The translations under genes were made by a program, and so were the position numbers. Positions 24,985 to 38,300 of a stretch of DNA of 64,000 bases are shown here, piece after piece. Where the stretch lies: the NCBI GenBank assembly GCA_016802295.1, contig JAESIW010000122.1, forward strand, positions 62,001 to 126,000. The letters are read 5' to 3'. Position 1 is the stretch's first letter; the number at the start of each line of letters is the position of its first letter. This DNA is from Brachionus rotundiformis (taxonomy: Eukaryota; Rotifera; Eurotatoria; Ploima; Brachionidae). The notes below the pieces were generated by a model. The model was not told where the DNA came from. It ran no database searches and worked only from the letters and a program-made list of their open reading frames with translations.

Positions 24985-25967
24985 TTAAACTTCAAATTCG
25001 AACAAAGAATCTAGAGAGTCCTGACTGCTTGGACAAGTGTTAGAATGGTTCGAGGCTGATAAACTTTTGAAATCAGCTTGTAGCACACGTTTCTTTCTCA
25101 CGCCACTTTCCAAACTACCATTTACCAAATTTTTATAATTTTTCAACCTATTCAATAGGTGATATTTATTTATTTTTCTTTTTTTAATTGAGCTTAATTT
25201 TCTTCCTGGATCAAATTTTTGTTCTAATTCAGCCTGCTTGACTTGTTGGTCCACTCTGAAATAAATCAATAAACCAAAGCTTGCTAATAACATATCAATT
25301 TACTTTTGATAAATAGTCTGTTCTATTGATAGAACTGCGTTGTTAATGTTTTTTGTAATTACAGCCTCAATATCCATTGGCAACTGGACAGAACAGCAAT
25401 TAAAATTAAAATATTTTTAATTAGTAATTTTCAATTACCTTTTGTACAAAATTTTCAAATATCTCATTTTTAAGATTTAATTCAGTCAGTTTATTTTCTA
25501 TTAGACTAATTAGTTGGTCGTGTTTATCACTGTTTTTGACTGTTTCTTGCAATGATGTCAGCTCTTTTCTAACACTGGCCAGCAAGTTTTGGACAGTTTC
25601 TAGTTTGCTGCAGACTTGTTCCAAGTCGTCGGTGTTTTTTCTTTAAAAGAATACTTTAATTACATATTTTTTTTAAATTGTAAAAACTAGGATGCCTTTG
25701 AGATTCTGGACGGTTCAGAATTTGGTATTTGGCCTGGTCGATTTGCTGAAGTTGGTTGGATTGGGAGTACTTGAACGAATGAGTTGACTGATTTGGCTTT
25801 AAGTCTTGGCAAAATACCGACTCAGCTTTTTGGGCATGAGGCTTGTAAATGCTGAAGCCAGACTTGGCATACATTCCTGCATCACTCAAATACAATCTCT
25901 CATTGAGGCTTAATGACAAAAAAGATCCATCTACGTCTATGCTTTTATTTATATGGTTTTTATCCAT
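24985..25967 (-). CDS. Coiled-coil protein, not recognised
   Basis: Probable four-exon gene: 25967-25688, 25640-25439, 25383-25304, 25255-24985. The last three exons join cleanly in phase. Exon 1 does not: its only donor leaves one base while exon 2 needs two, so the first border is wrong or exon 1 belongs to another transcript. Exon 1 starts with MDKNHINKSIDVDGSF and is Ser/Gln-rich. Exons 2-3 encode a Leu-heptad coiled coil (LETVQNLLASVRKEL..ISLIENKLTELN). Exon 4 is basic (KKRKINKYHLLNRLKNYKNL) and ends in an acidic LDSLFEFEV tail. No family is recognised. About 160 bp separate the Met from the end of the fuseless-like gene on the same strand. Confidence 0.55.
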
Positions 25968-26129
25968 TTTTCTTAATTAAGTAGAAAAACGTGCAGATAT
26001 TTTTTTAATTTAGACAAAAATAAAATTTTAAAAATTTAAAAAAAGCGCCACTTAGTATTTTTATATTTTAATTATTTATTTAAAATGAATAATAAATTAT
26101 TTTTGAAAATTTTTAATAATCAAAATTAA

Positions 26130-27311
26130 TTAAGTAAAGTAGGATATGTTAAATTCCAGAGATGGTTCTAGGTCAGACTCCGATTCGGATTCAAAACCTG
26201 CCGGACCATTTAGAGCTGATATAAGCCCAATAAGGTACATGAATAGGAACAAGCTTGCGTGTATTGTGCAACTTATGACCAGTTTAAAGTCCGATTTGAG
26301 GACATAGAAATCAGATAGAGCGAAAAAAGATCGCCACAGGGCTACTAGTCCAATGAAGCAAAAAAGTTCGAAGATTGTTTTAATAGTTTCACTAATTTTA
26401 AAATTATATCTTTTGATAATTATCAAAACAAACAAAGCAAAATAGAATACTAGATAGCCAAATATGCATGTCTGAATTATTGAATATAGATCTGTTTGTT
26501 GACCAAAATAGACAAAGGTATAATGTTGGACACCTAGTTCGAATATGTCCCATATTCCTTTCCAAATAAAAACATTTATTAGCATCTCAACAAATTCCAT
26601 ATAAACAAAATTGACCAAATTTTCTGCCATCTTGCTCTTTTGGAATTAAATTTAGTTAAAGAAATTTTTGTTTAAATTGGTTTAATTGAACAAAATAAAG
26701 CTTACTTTTAAGCTAAATATTTTGGGTTGGGTGAAATAATTGGAAAATTCTTGTCTGGATGGTTCTAGATAAAAAGGTACACATTTTATTAGAGGAGTAA
26801 ATTTTCTGCCAAGAAGTGTCCGAAAGAATATTAACGCCAAAATGGACAGAAAAACCGTGTACTTGAAGTGAATCATGGTCGAGTAGTAATTGTAAACATC
26901 CCAATAGGTTCGCCATTGCGAAACATAAGCAATTGACATGGTATACGAATAGCATAATTTGAGACCCTTGGATGCCCAGCTGTTACTTGGCAGACTGTCA
27001 AGCAAATTTTGTAATGGCTCTTGCAGTTGGTAAACAATTAGGAGGATAAAATTTGAAATTATAAATGTTATAAAGCAGCTTAGTAGAATATTGTGGTAAA
27101 AAATGCCCAAATAAAATATATTCCAAGTTGCGCACCAGTAGATTATTACCATAGGAGTAAAAATGTATGCATTTAGAAAATAATTGATAATTATATATGG
27201 TTGATGATTTGATCGTTTTTTCAATAGACATTCTTTTTCTTTATCGATAAGGTCTTTCATCAAAAGTCTACCAAGTAAAGTAAGTGGTCCAAATGCTGGG
27301 TGGGTTTTTTT
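26130..27311 (-). CDS. Fuseless-like multi-pass membrane protein, 5' end missing
   Basis: Two exons, 27311-26706 and 26636-26130, join in phase 0 and give at least 370 aa. The first exon opens after a TTAG acceptor and reads PAFGPLTLLGRLLMKD without an upstream Met, so a short 5' exon has not been found; the first Met in frame is at 27260. About eight hydrophobic segments are visible. Four repeats carry a Trp-based motif just after a membrane segment: YWCATWNIF, QWRTYWDVY, IWKGIWDIF and LWRSFFALSDF. That fourfold pattern fits the Fuseless family, known in Drosophila as a presynaptic protein needed for calcium-channel placement. The C-terminus is acidic. Family assignment rests on motif memory, so another eight-TM family is possible. 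Confidence 0.55.
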
Positions 27312-29191
27312 CTAACTGGTAAAAAATTAGACTTTATTCTCAAAGATTGAATACTTTTTATTTATAGTTTGATTATCAATTTATTTTTTATTTATTTGAT
27401 AAGATAATTTTGTTATTTGGAATTAGATGATAAAATTTTATAATAAACATAATTAAAAAATTCAAATAAAAAGATAGATTATTTAATTTTGTAACTTTTA
27501 TTCTTTAAAACCAAATGAATACAGTCTTAATATTATTAGTTTTCTTAAAATTAAAGATCAATTCGAAAATTGATTATTTTTGCTGAAATTATATATTGAT
27601 GAATATTTAGTATTTTAGATAAACAATGTAATTGATAATTTAGTGCAAATAATATTTTTGGCTAGCCTTTTTTTCTAAAATTTATTTATCTATCAAAAAA
27701 TGATAATTTTCTAAATGATGTGCTTTTTAATAATTTTATTATTTGATTTGAAATAATAAACATCATATAATTAAAAGTCTAAATCATTCTAAAACAGACA
27801 TAATTGAACAGAAAAAGTAAATTTAAGTCAAACAAATATCTTATCATTCATACAATTTTTTTAATTTTTATATTAAATAAAAAAACATTTTATTTTTTGA
27901 TTTAAAAAGAGAATAGTTCTATTAGAATAGTAATTAAAAAAAAACTTTTATTTAGTTAATATATTTTTAATTTATGATATATGCTTTCATTTTAAAAATT
28001 TCAATTGAAGAATCAAAAAAATAAAATTGCTTAATAAAATAAAAGACTAAATTAGTTCTAATTCTTAAAAGTGGTCTAATTTTATCATCTCCATTGATAG
28101 AAATGAAAAATATTCGATCCATTTCTTTTTAAATATGAATTAATCTGCATTAAAAATTAAATATTTCTATTATTATTGAGCTGTTATTAAGTCCCAGTCT
28201 AACCATGCTATACGTAAAAAATATTAATATAAAAATTTACTCTCCCCCTCCCTGTATATACTATTGAGATAGATTCAGTCAAATCCTTAAGATTTCAGAA
28301 TTTATTCAAATTCAAATAAGAAGTCAAACGGCAGCTTTATCAACTAAAAACTTAATTCTGTCATTAGAATAATAAGCATAATCTAGAGCCACTATTTTTG
28401 GAGGCAAAGACTACAATCAAATTAGCTCTAAATTAAACACTAAATCTAGTTTTTAATAATAAAACTGGTCAATAGAGACAAATAAAAAATAAATTATTTA
28501 TTTAATTAAAGTTTAAGCCCCATGGACAATTTAAAATAAAAATTGAAAATTAAATATCCATTTTAAAATTAATTAAAAATTAAGTTTGTTATATACAAAA
28601 AAATGATTAAGATTATTCAACATTCAACATACAATATTCTATTAAATAAAAATAGTATTTTATCGTGTCGGTTAGTCCATTGTTATTGCATTTAAGGCAC
28701 CATTCAATCAAAATAACACTGAATGCTGAATCATATTCAGTGCAATTAATATGAATCAGATCTTCTACTTTTGATAACTGTTTAATAAAAGAAGTATTCT
28801 CTCTATCAAATACCTTGTAATCTTTCCTTAAGAATTCAAATACATTTTTACATAATTGGTTATTGAAGAGAAAGAATATCTTATGCTTATAATTAATTTG
28901 TCTAATTGACTCCAACTTTAATGCTTTGTTTATCGGTTTTGTTGTGTTATTAAGATAACATGTAATTTCTTTTTAAACGATTAAAAATTAATCATTTTGT
29001 CTTTATCAAATTTTGAGAATTAAAATCGATGTAAAATTTTTGTATTATTTTTTTATTTATTTATTTGTTTATTCTCATTAAATAAAAATTTTATTTACAA
29101 CTAATAATTGATAAAATAATTCGTTATTAAAATAAAAATAAAAATTAAATTAATAAATGGTTAAAGAAAAAAGAATTTTTTTTTTAATTGA
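27312..29191. other. Intergenic stretch with one weak ORF
   Basis: AT-rich. The minus-strand open frame 28915-28613 (ESIRQINYKHK..CMLNVE) runs about 100 codons and is open for a further ~20 upstream, but has no ATG. It could be a 3' exon, a decayed gene or chance. The missing 5' exon of the fuseless-like gene should also lie here. Confidence 0.35.
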
Positions 29192-32100
29192 TCAAATTTT
29201 TTCTGTCCAACTGATTGGCACCCAAGTGGGCTCATTCTGGACGCGACAAATAGTCTCATACAACTGTTCAAATGTTTCATTCATGTCACTTATTCTAATT
29301 GTTTGGTCAAAATGGTGTCCGTACAATTCCTCTATTTCTCTGCCCTTGTCTATTATCTCTAGCAAGTCAGTGTCTTTAAAGCTCTCGTTGAGGCCGGCCT
29401 TGAGCTCTCTCAATCTGTTCAAACTAGTCGGACCGATGTAAATAACGTATGGAATCAAATCGGAACATTTCAATGCTCTAAGCGCCTGAGGATACAAATT
29501 CAAAACACATATCTTGTTATTATCGACCACTTTGCGGATCGATTCGTAGCTAGTTCCGTACAAATTTTTCTCAAATTCGCCATGCTCAATAAACCGTCCT
29601 TGCTTAATGTCAACTTCGAATATATGTCTGGGCAAAAAGTGGTAGTCTTTTCCGTTAATTTCTTCTTTGCGAGGCGCTCTGGTCGTGTGCGGCACGGCCA
29701 CCTCGAACATAGACGGATAGGTTTGCATCAATCGCTTTCTAAGCTCATGTCGACCAATGCTATGAGGTCCGATTAGGATAATTGGCCTCTTGCGCTCCGG
29801 CTTGTACAATGTAACTTCCTCATAGGTCATTTGTTCGTCCAAAGACAAAAATTTTCGTCTCGGATTTTTAACATGTTTCCTATAGCAAAAACCACGCTTC
29901 TTTCGGTCCATAAAACTGTCGCCAATAATGCAATTCAACTTTTCGTTTCTTCTTTCTTGAAACTCTTGTGATGGTATTAGGCCGGCGAGGCTAGTACCGG
30001 CCTGATCGCCATCCTTGTACGCTTGCCACCATTGTGCATCATCATCGTTGATCACGTGCAGAATATCACCCTTGTTGAACGCAAGACCGAGCTCTTTGCA
30101 CGGCAAGTACAAGTCTTCACTAGGCACATAGTTGAATAGAGCTCTGATGTGCAGTGTTTTGTCTTTTAGTTTGAGTGGTTCGCTGGGAGAGTCTAGCTCG
30201 ACTGGCTCATAGGACATGTTGGGTATTATTAGAAAACTAATTATTCCAGTCAAGCTAGCCAACAGTTGGCATATGTCGTTTATTGTTTTGCCTCGAACAG
30301 GCAGGTTGTTTATCTCGAGAATTTCATCGTCTTCGTGCAGAAGACCGCTTTGATGCGCAGCGCCTCCAATCACAATCCTCGATATCACTATGCTTCCATC
30401 TCGGCTTCGAATAGTAGCTCCGAGAGGAGCGCTAGTCTTTTCTATGTTCACTAGCTTTAGATTATCGACACAGTAGTGTTCAGCCTTTTTAAGCAGGTAC
30501 TTTCCCTCGTCGCTTATCAGGCTCTCGTCTTCGATTACTTCTGTTTCAGTGACGTCATCGTTCTCTTCCACGTCCAACTGTTTGAATTTAATTGCTAGTC
30601 TTTTGTTCTCGTCTTGTTGCTTGACTTTGTGTTGTTCGTACAAATGGGCTGATTCATCGTGAGCTTGTGCTAGATGTTTGATGCCGTCTAAGAGCCGAGC
30701 CAGCTCGTCATATTCTGATTGTTGGCTTCTAAATGCATCTAGTAGCTTCATTGCCTAATTAAATAAAATTGAATTAAATTAAATTAGATTATTAAAGAAA
30801 TAAAATTTATATTTATGTTGTTTTTGTTGTTTTAATAAAGCTTATGTTTCTTAAATAGAAATATGAATATAGAGATTTAATTTTTTTTAAATCCTTATAG
30901 ATTTAATAAGAATAAATTTTTTATTTTATATTTAAATAAATGAACACTTATATTATTTTCGTTTGTCTACAATTAACAAATAGCAAACAAAAAAAAAACA
31001 GCCTTATAAACTAATTAGGTTAGTTTGGATACATTTTTTTAAAACGAAAAAAGATAAAATAAAAAATTAAATTTTTTATGTATTAATTTATACATGTGTA
31101 TTTTTTCCTATATTCATCTAATCCCTGTGTATTAAACAAAAATAAAAAACTTATGCGTATTAATTTCTCATTTTGGTCTATTTGTTTCATTGATAAAATA
31201 GTATCATTATTATCTATTCTATTATTAGATAAATTAATTAATTTTATCTAATAATAGATAATACTGGATAATAAATAATTAAATTTTGGTAATTTAATAT
31301 AGTGAAATAAATATTAGTCAAGATTATGACAAATTCACTTACATCGGTAATCATATGCGTGACACCATATGAGTGAGTAGTTGTTGGCTTAAAATCATAT
31401 TTTGCACATACGCTCATAAATTTGTCATATAAACCCAAACTACTATTATTAAGCTCAATTGATTGCTCTGATTGACAAACAAAATCGTTTTTATCCTTTT
31501 GACAGTCATCTGAAATCATATCAACTTGGTCATTTGGTTTTGTAGCTTCTTGAATCTCTACAAGTTGTAGTGTTTGTGGCTCATTGTTTGGTATCGGCGT
31601 GGCAGCTCTTTCTTTAATACAAGTCTCATCTTCAATCTCAAAACCGCTATTGACCATACCGTTTTTTTGCTTTTCGAACAGAAGCTTTCCTGCACTGACA
31701 GTCTTTGAAGTTTCACAATTACTTACAGTAGTGTTCGCTGTAGGACTATCTGTCACATTTAATTTTGATCTTGACTCTTCGTCAATGAACTGTAGCGATG
31801 AATAAGATTGATTAATAAATGTAAGGAGCTTATTTTGAACAATTGGTTGGTGCTGTGGCGGTGGATAGCACGGCTTGGTCTTGAATTCTGGCACAAAATT
31901 GTCCGGACAATCGATGGCCATTTCTCTGTGATCACATGACTCATCAATCAAAATCTCCTCAAAGTAGTCAGTGGTGTTGTTCTCGAATGCGGGATTGGTG
32001 TAGAATTTTCGTGTCTTGGGCGAAGAAGACGACGAAGATGAAATAAGCACTGATTCAGAAGAGCCAGTGGATGATGGCGAGCTGACTGAGACTATGGTTG

Positions 32101-32347
32101 ACTTATTCTTTTGGCGTGAGCTTGTCGACGAGGCCGATGTAAAAGTCTTTTTATCATTTGAGCTTGTGGACGAGGCCGAGAATAGGCTCAGATGCTGATC
32201 GTATTTTTCCACACTTATACTCAATTCGTGTACTGGCGGCCCAGGTGCCGGCCTTTTTGTCTGCGGGGACGATGTCACATGTTTCTTAAAGCCCAATTTT
32301 GGCATCAAACTAGACATCAAATTTTTACTCTCTGTTTGCATTACCAT
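29192..32347 (-). CDS. MPP5: PALS1/Stardust-like MAGUK polarity scaffold
   Basis: Two exons, 32347-31343 and 30754-29192, join in phase 0 across a 588-bp intron; about 855 aa. Residues 1-335 are disordered and Ser/Pro-rich. An L27 domain follows at about 338-372 (LLDAFRSQQSEYDELARLL). Next come a PDZ domain at about 436-514 with PLGATI as carboxylate-binding loop, an SH3 domain at about 541-611 (ALFNYVPSEDLYLPC) and a guanylate-kinase-like domain at about 663-846 with GPHSIGRHELRKRL, FIEHGEFEKNLYGTS and a PTWVPISW end. The SH3-hook-GUK arrangement and ENLYGTS-like block match PALS1. The known family binds Crumbs tails by PDZ and PATJ by L27 at apical junctions. Only one L27 is evident where vertebrate PALS1 has two. 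A good TAG acceptor 12 bases before the Met means an upstream exon is possible. Confidence 0.85.
31219..31257. repeat. Perfect 15-bp inverted repeat in PALS1 intron
   Basis: CTATTATTAGATAAA (31219-31233) and TTTATCTAATAATAG (31243-31257) are exact reverse complements around a 9-nt loop. AT-rich, so cruciform or chance formation is possible. Confidence 0.8.
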
Positions 32348-35300
32348 TTCAAAAATCTATCATTTAATAAATATTCATTAATAATAATCTAAATAAAATA
32401 AAAAATTTATATGAGAGCATAAAATAGAAAATGTATGTAGTGTTTGTTTTATTTATCAAATGTCCAAGGTTTGTTGAATTTAATTGAAATTTAAGATAAG
32501 GTTGAGTTTCGAATAGTTTTTGGTTCAATAATTGACGGGAAAAATGAGACATTTTTTGATATAAAAGATACAAATGATGTTAAACAAAAATGAGAAATAC
32601 TCGAATTTAAACTATCGTACTGGGTCTAATTTATAGCTAGTTAAATTAAGTACGAATGGTAAACAAAGTTATTTTTTTTTTGTTTATTTTAACACCAGTA
32701 AATACCTGCTTTAAAATAAATTAAGAAAATGCTAATTGGAATTTAAGAAAAAAGCCTTAATCAGCAAATCCAGCGTTGTTGAAAGGCTTCGTCGCAGATA
32801 TCCGGCTTTTTTATTGCCTAATTAATGGACAAACAGCGAAAACAAACAGTGTCTGTTTTCGTTGTTGTAACTCACAGCCATTTTTAAATCTTGTCGTTTT
32901 TTTCCTTGTCATAAAATAATAATTTTCTATGACTACTAAGCTTAAAATTAAATCGATAATTGCTAGGTCATCTCAATGCACAAATCTCGACCATACCTGT
33001 GTATGTACAATCTACTACTAAAGACAATTGGCCTGACATTTTGATTATCAAGTGAATACAATCAATTTTTTTTCATTTAACACTACTCGGTCTATTTATT
33101 TTTACAATTATCAATTATCATGACAATCATGATACCGATTTTTTCAACACCTTTCAAATATCGATTCGTTTTGTGTGATTTAAAGAATTATCGCTCTAAT
33201 CAGCATAAAATTATCTTTTCATAATAATAATAGATAATTGATTATCTGTCAATAGATAAAAATTTGAATAAATACAAAAAAAAAAGATTTTTGAAAACTA
33301 AAATAAATTTGAAAAATATAAAAAAACTTTTTTAGTAGTAACAGCATTTGAACGGATTCGTATATTTTAGAGCATCAGACACTGATACTTTAGAAATATT
33401 AGAAAACAAATATCTCCATTTTATTAAAGAATATATTTTTTTATCTAATTATTAAAAATTATTCATTTGGTTTGTCATTAAAAAATAATTATTGATGTTC
33501 TAAATAAAAAAATTCTAATCCAACGAAGCCTTGTTTTCGAACAACTACAAAAAATATTTTTCTAATGGATTGGCCCTATACCAATTAAATAATTTAATCT
33601 TTATATTAAAAAACAGCACTATTTCTCCAAAACACATCATTCTTAGGTCAATTAAAACTCTTATTTGCTCAACAAGACATATATTTTAATTATACATTAT
33701 AGGATTGTACATAAACATTTATATTCTTAACAAAACAAAATTTTAATCAGCATCAGTCGCTCCTCTATTTCGTATTAAAATTTTATTAATTTCTTTTCAT
33801 ACAAAATCTCAATATGGCTTGTGTAAAAATTACTACAATTCTACAATTTGTAAAATATGTTTTTTTTTTTTTGTAAGATTTTATTTCTTCTTAATATATA
33901 TATTTATGAAAAATTTAATACTACACACACTTGAGTTTAGTAGGAATAAAAATATTATTTGATAAACTAATTTTTAAATAGTGACACTCGACTGCAACAA
34001 AATAGAATTTATCTCATTTGTGGACACTAAAATTAGCTTAAATTCTAAAAGCAAACGTTTTGATTAGAAAAAATAAATGATTGAATAAGAACAAACTTGA
34101 TAGAGAAATAAATCCTAATTGTATCATATTTCATAAATCTAGATATCTCGATTAGGATATTTTTACTTCATTGACACACTTAATGAAGTGTAGCATTAGA
34201 GAAAGTCCTATGCAGCGTCCATTCATTTATGAGTCCACTATAATTGAATATTTATCGATTTTTAAATTGAGAAAATAAAAAAATAACCTGACTACTTTAC
34301 ACCTTTATGACTCGGTCTATTTTATCTTAAGTCAAATATTTAACATCACTTGTTCTCTTCTTCATATAGACGCTGTAAAAACATAAAAATTCCTTTTTTA
34401 TTTAGAAAATTAAACTAAAAATGTTTAATTGCGAATTGTTTTATGTCCAGCCAGGAGAACTAATCTCCACAGGATTATTTGAATTTCCTGTTGTGATTGT
34501 CAATTAGAGTAATCACTCTCATGGGAGAGATTGACCATTTCGTTTAATTTAGCAATGTCCATTGCACAACAAAATTAACAAAATTTTAGTTTTAACTTTT
34601 AAATTTTAAAAAAAATGGACAAAATCACAACTAAACCTTAATGAGAAATATTCTATCCGCAAGGCATATATAAATTTATTCCTAATGCTAAAATGGCTAA
34701 TGAAACCATCAATTAATCTTATCTTTTAATCAGATAAAACAATTGTGCCGAAAATTGAGGTCTTCGCTTAAAAAAGCACTCAAATTTCGACTTGTTTGAA
34801 GCTAATCTTGAGCAAATTTGCCATTAATTCAAGTACATCTAATCTAAAGAATATAAATATATATGCAAAAAAATTAATAAAAAACCTTATTGATTTTATT
34901 AAATTTAAATTAGCTATTTATTTGTTTAAAATTGTTTCGAAGACCTCTAATTAATTTTGAATTAGTTCTAGGTCACTTTGTTGACATTACTTTATCGCTG
35001 AGTCAGACCTCACTATTATCCTAACCTTTAACCCACTCGTCTGTATACACTTTAGATCGTGATCTATGCAGAACTATGCGTAATCTAATCTATTTATTCA
35101 ATTAATAAATAAACTGACTATGGGCTTAAAATGTTAAAAAAGCAAAATATCCAGATGAGAATGTTCGGTTTTAATCCCATTTCCGTAGTGTGTTATCACT
35201 CTAACGGCCTTCTATTTATTGTTTTCTTTGAAGCCTCATTTTATGACTTTGTTTACTTTCACTTTAAACCATTGAAAAATATTTACACTATTCACTAATC

Positions 35301-38300
35301 ACTTGTAAAAACACAAATCTCTTAGCTTTGTTTCTTAAGTGATTGTTTTTTATGTTACGTAAACCGAAACTGAGAAAACGTGCTTACAAAACAACCTTCT
35401 AACAGCTTTGCATAGCTTTGTTGTCAAGTCAAATCGCAGATGCATATCACAAAACATACCCCAGTGGCTTGTCCAATCTGCCCTTCTCATTCATTCACGA
35501 AATATTTCCTACTCTCTTTTATGCTAACGAAAGCTGCTTCTGGCAATAGAGTATTTATTTCTAATAATCTTCTATCAGTCTCTCATGTGTCTCATCGTTC
35601 TTAGTGTTTTGTTTAACGTTATAATTTAAGTTGATCCATGTCCTTTTTGTTATTTTATTTTTATTCTTCCATTTTAACTTAGAACTTAAATTTTTATTTC
35701 TTTTTTGCAATTTTATCTGAAGGAGCAATAGCTCGAACAGAATAACAAATAAAAAAAAATCATTGGCATTAGACATTAGACATGATTCATGAATTTTCTT
35801 TTAACACAAGAAGCACCAGATCGCTCTACTTAGATTTCAAAACATTAGTTTCTACATAAAAACTTGTTAACTAAAAACTATTTTGAACCTAGCTAGCCCG
35901 TTGTTTGATATTATCACCAGATCATACGCATAGTCAAAATCTTCAAGCTTTGCTGTCGATTCCGACTACATAGCCTTCGGTGTATACAATATCGTACATT
36001 TAACATGATTAGAAATATTCTTTATTAAAACTATACTTACAATATAACAAAAATATATATTTATTCATCTGCTTTGTCTTCAAAGGGATCATAATCCAGT
36101 GGTACACTTAGTAAAAAAATCCCAATAGACTTTTCCCATCCTATTTGACTCACAAAATAATAATAATTATTTTAATCTTTAATCAATAAATATTCCAAAT
36201 AACCACTTTTTTATTTAAGTGTTTAAGTATAAAATTTAAATATTGAATAAAATGCTCAAGTCCCAAAAAACTAATGATCAATGATAACTATTAAAAATTT
36301 TAATTTATACTAAACATAAAAGAAATTATCTAAATTAAAATATTAAATTTGTTTAAGAAATTACAAAATAATACAACCAATGATAAGATTAGGGATAAAC
36401 TAGAGATTATGGCTGATTTTTTACCAATAAAGTATTAAAAAATACCATAAGAGAAACTTAAGACCTAGTATGCAAAATTTAACAAGACTATTGATGTTTA
36501 TAAGTGATCCGAAGATATATTTTATTTTAGTTATGGTTGAAACAATTTGGGACAAATTTTTCTTGCCTCCATTTACCTTCGAGCTGTTCTATTAATCCTA
36601 TAATTAAATAGTGACATGTTACATCCTTATTTTGACTGTAATCCGTGCAAAAAAGAAGTAATGGAAAAAAAATTAGAGCTTGTCATCCAAAAGTTAAACT
36701 CACTGTCAACTAATTAATTAATTAGAAGTAATTTTTACTGATTTTTAGAAAAAAGATTGTAGATGCTTATCTAAACCAATCTAATCGGTAAAGTAATTTT
36801 TGGATACGTGTCATTAATCATTTTTATTATTTTTTTTTAATTTTTATTTTTTTAATTAAAAAAAATATTTTAAAAATTTTAATTATTGAATTTTATTTGA
36901 TTAAAGATTAAAGATCAGTGCAAACGGCTCTACATTTATATGTACATACTTTTTTGTATCCATTTTGTTTAATAAATAATGTAAGCCTAAAATAAACTAG
37001 TTTTTATTTAAACGCCCAACTACAAAAAATTTTGCTCAAACAAAAGTCTTAAACTGCTTTTCCAAAAGTACAAAAACCTAAATCCTCTTTTCTCAATCTC
37101 ATTTAATCCAAATTGACTTAACATTATATATAGATAATTTTCATGAGTATAAAAAATAAAATATTTTTAAATTACAAGATGTCACAAAATAATATTAAAT
37201 TATATTAATTAGATTTCTAATAATTAATTTAATTACATTAAAGCCGAAATGGGCTTTCTAGTTCACGTCTGTCATATTGTATGTCAAAAAAGCAGCTTGA
37301 TCACATGACCATTTGAAATAGGCTTTTAATGTTGTTGTGTCAGAAAAAAGACAAAAAAAGTGACATCACCTCGAACTTAATGTCTACTAAATCATGTTTT
37401 GCTTGGGCTAGCACCCAACTATTTATCCAGAGCTCAAGTTCTATCAGGCTTTACGGTACAATCAAAGTCCTGATTTAAGTGTATCATGTTTCTAGAGACT
37501 AAAATACAATTCGTGACTTTTATCATTAGCTTTAATTGACTAAATAAGGACAATTTAATACAGGTTTTGTTTTCTCCAAAGCTATGAACACGTTTTTGGA
37601 CATCTGCTCGTTTTTTTTTCACCATTAATAAAAATATTTAATAAATAATTTTAAATTTATCATTGATAGTATTTTTTTTTATATAGTATCTATTTCAGAA
37701 TATTGTTCTTTTGTTTTTAAATGATTGTAGCGATCTATCTAGTCCAAGCTTTAAATCATAAGCTCCTGTCTTGGATAATAATAAAAATATAAGATTAAGA
37801 TGATAATGATTAAACTAAAATTAAAAATATAAACTTAATCCATAATAAAAATACATTCATAATTTAATGAATTTCCTATATCAAACAAACAAAATACAAA
37901 AAAATATTGTTTATTAACCTCTTTGTTTTGAAAGGTCGAAAAACCCCAAGTGGACCTTAATTCTGAGAAAATTAATCTTTAAAAAATTTTTTACATTCAT
38001 AGAAAACAATTAAAAGCCCTAGGCACTTAATTGAACAAAAAAATTCAATAAACACTTAATTAGATAATAAATTTTAATTAAATATTTAATAAACTCTTAA
38101 AGTATAACACATAGTATGTAAACACAAGTGTACAAATCCTCAAGTATGCTGGCCATTCATTCAAAAACAAAAAAATCAAATTGTTTTAGTAGTTTCCAAG
38201 ATGGAAAATGCGTAAACTTGTCATTTCTATATAAACAGCTTAATTATTGAATAGATAATTAGTTTATTTTGTTAATGGCGCTTTAATTGGTGCCTAAAGC

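Noticed and set aside
28613..28915. 100-codon minus ORF as a firm gene
   Set aside because: No ATG, no domain, and no acceptor that joins to a known exon. Kept only as a weak note.
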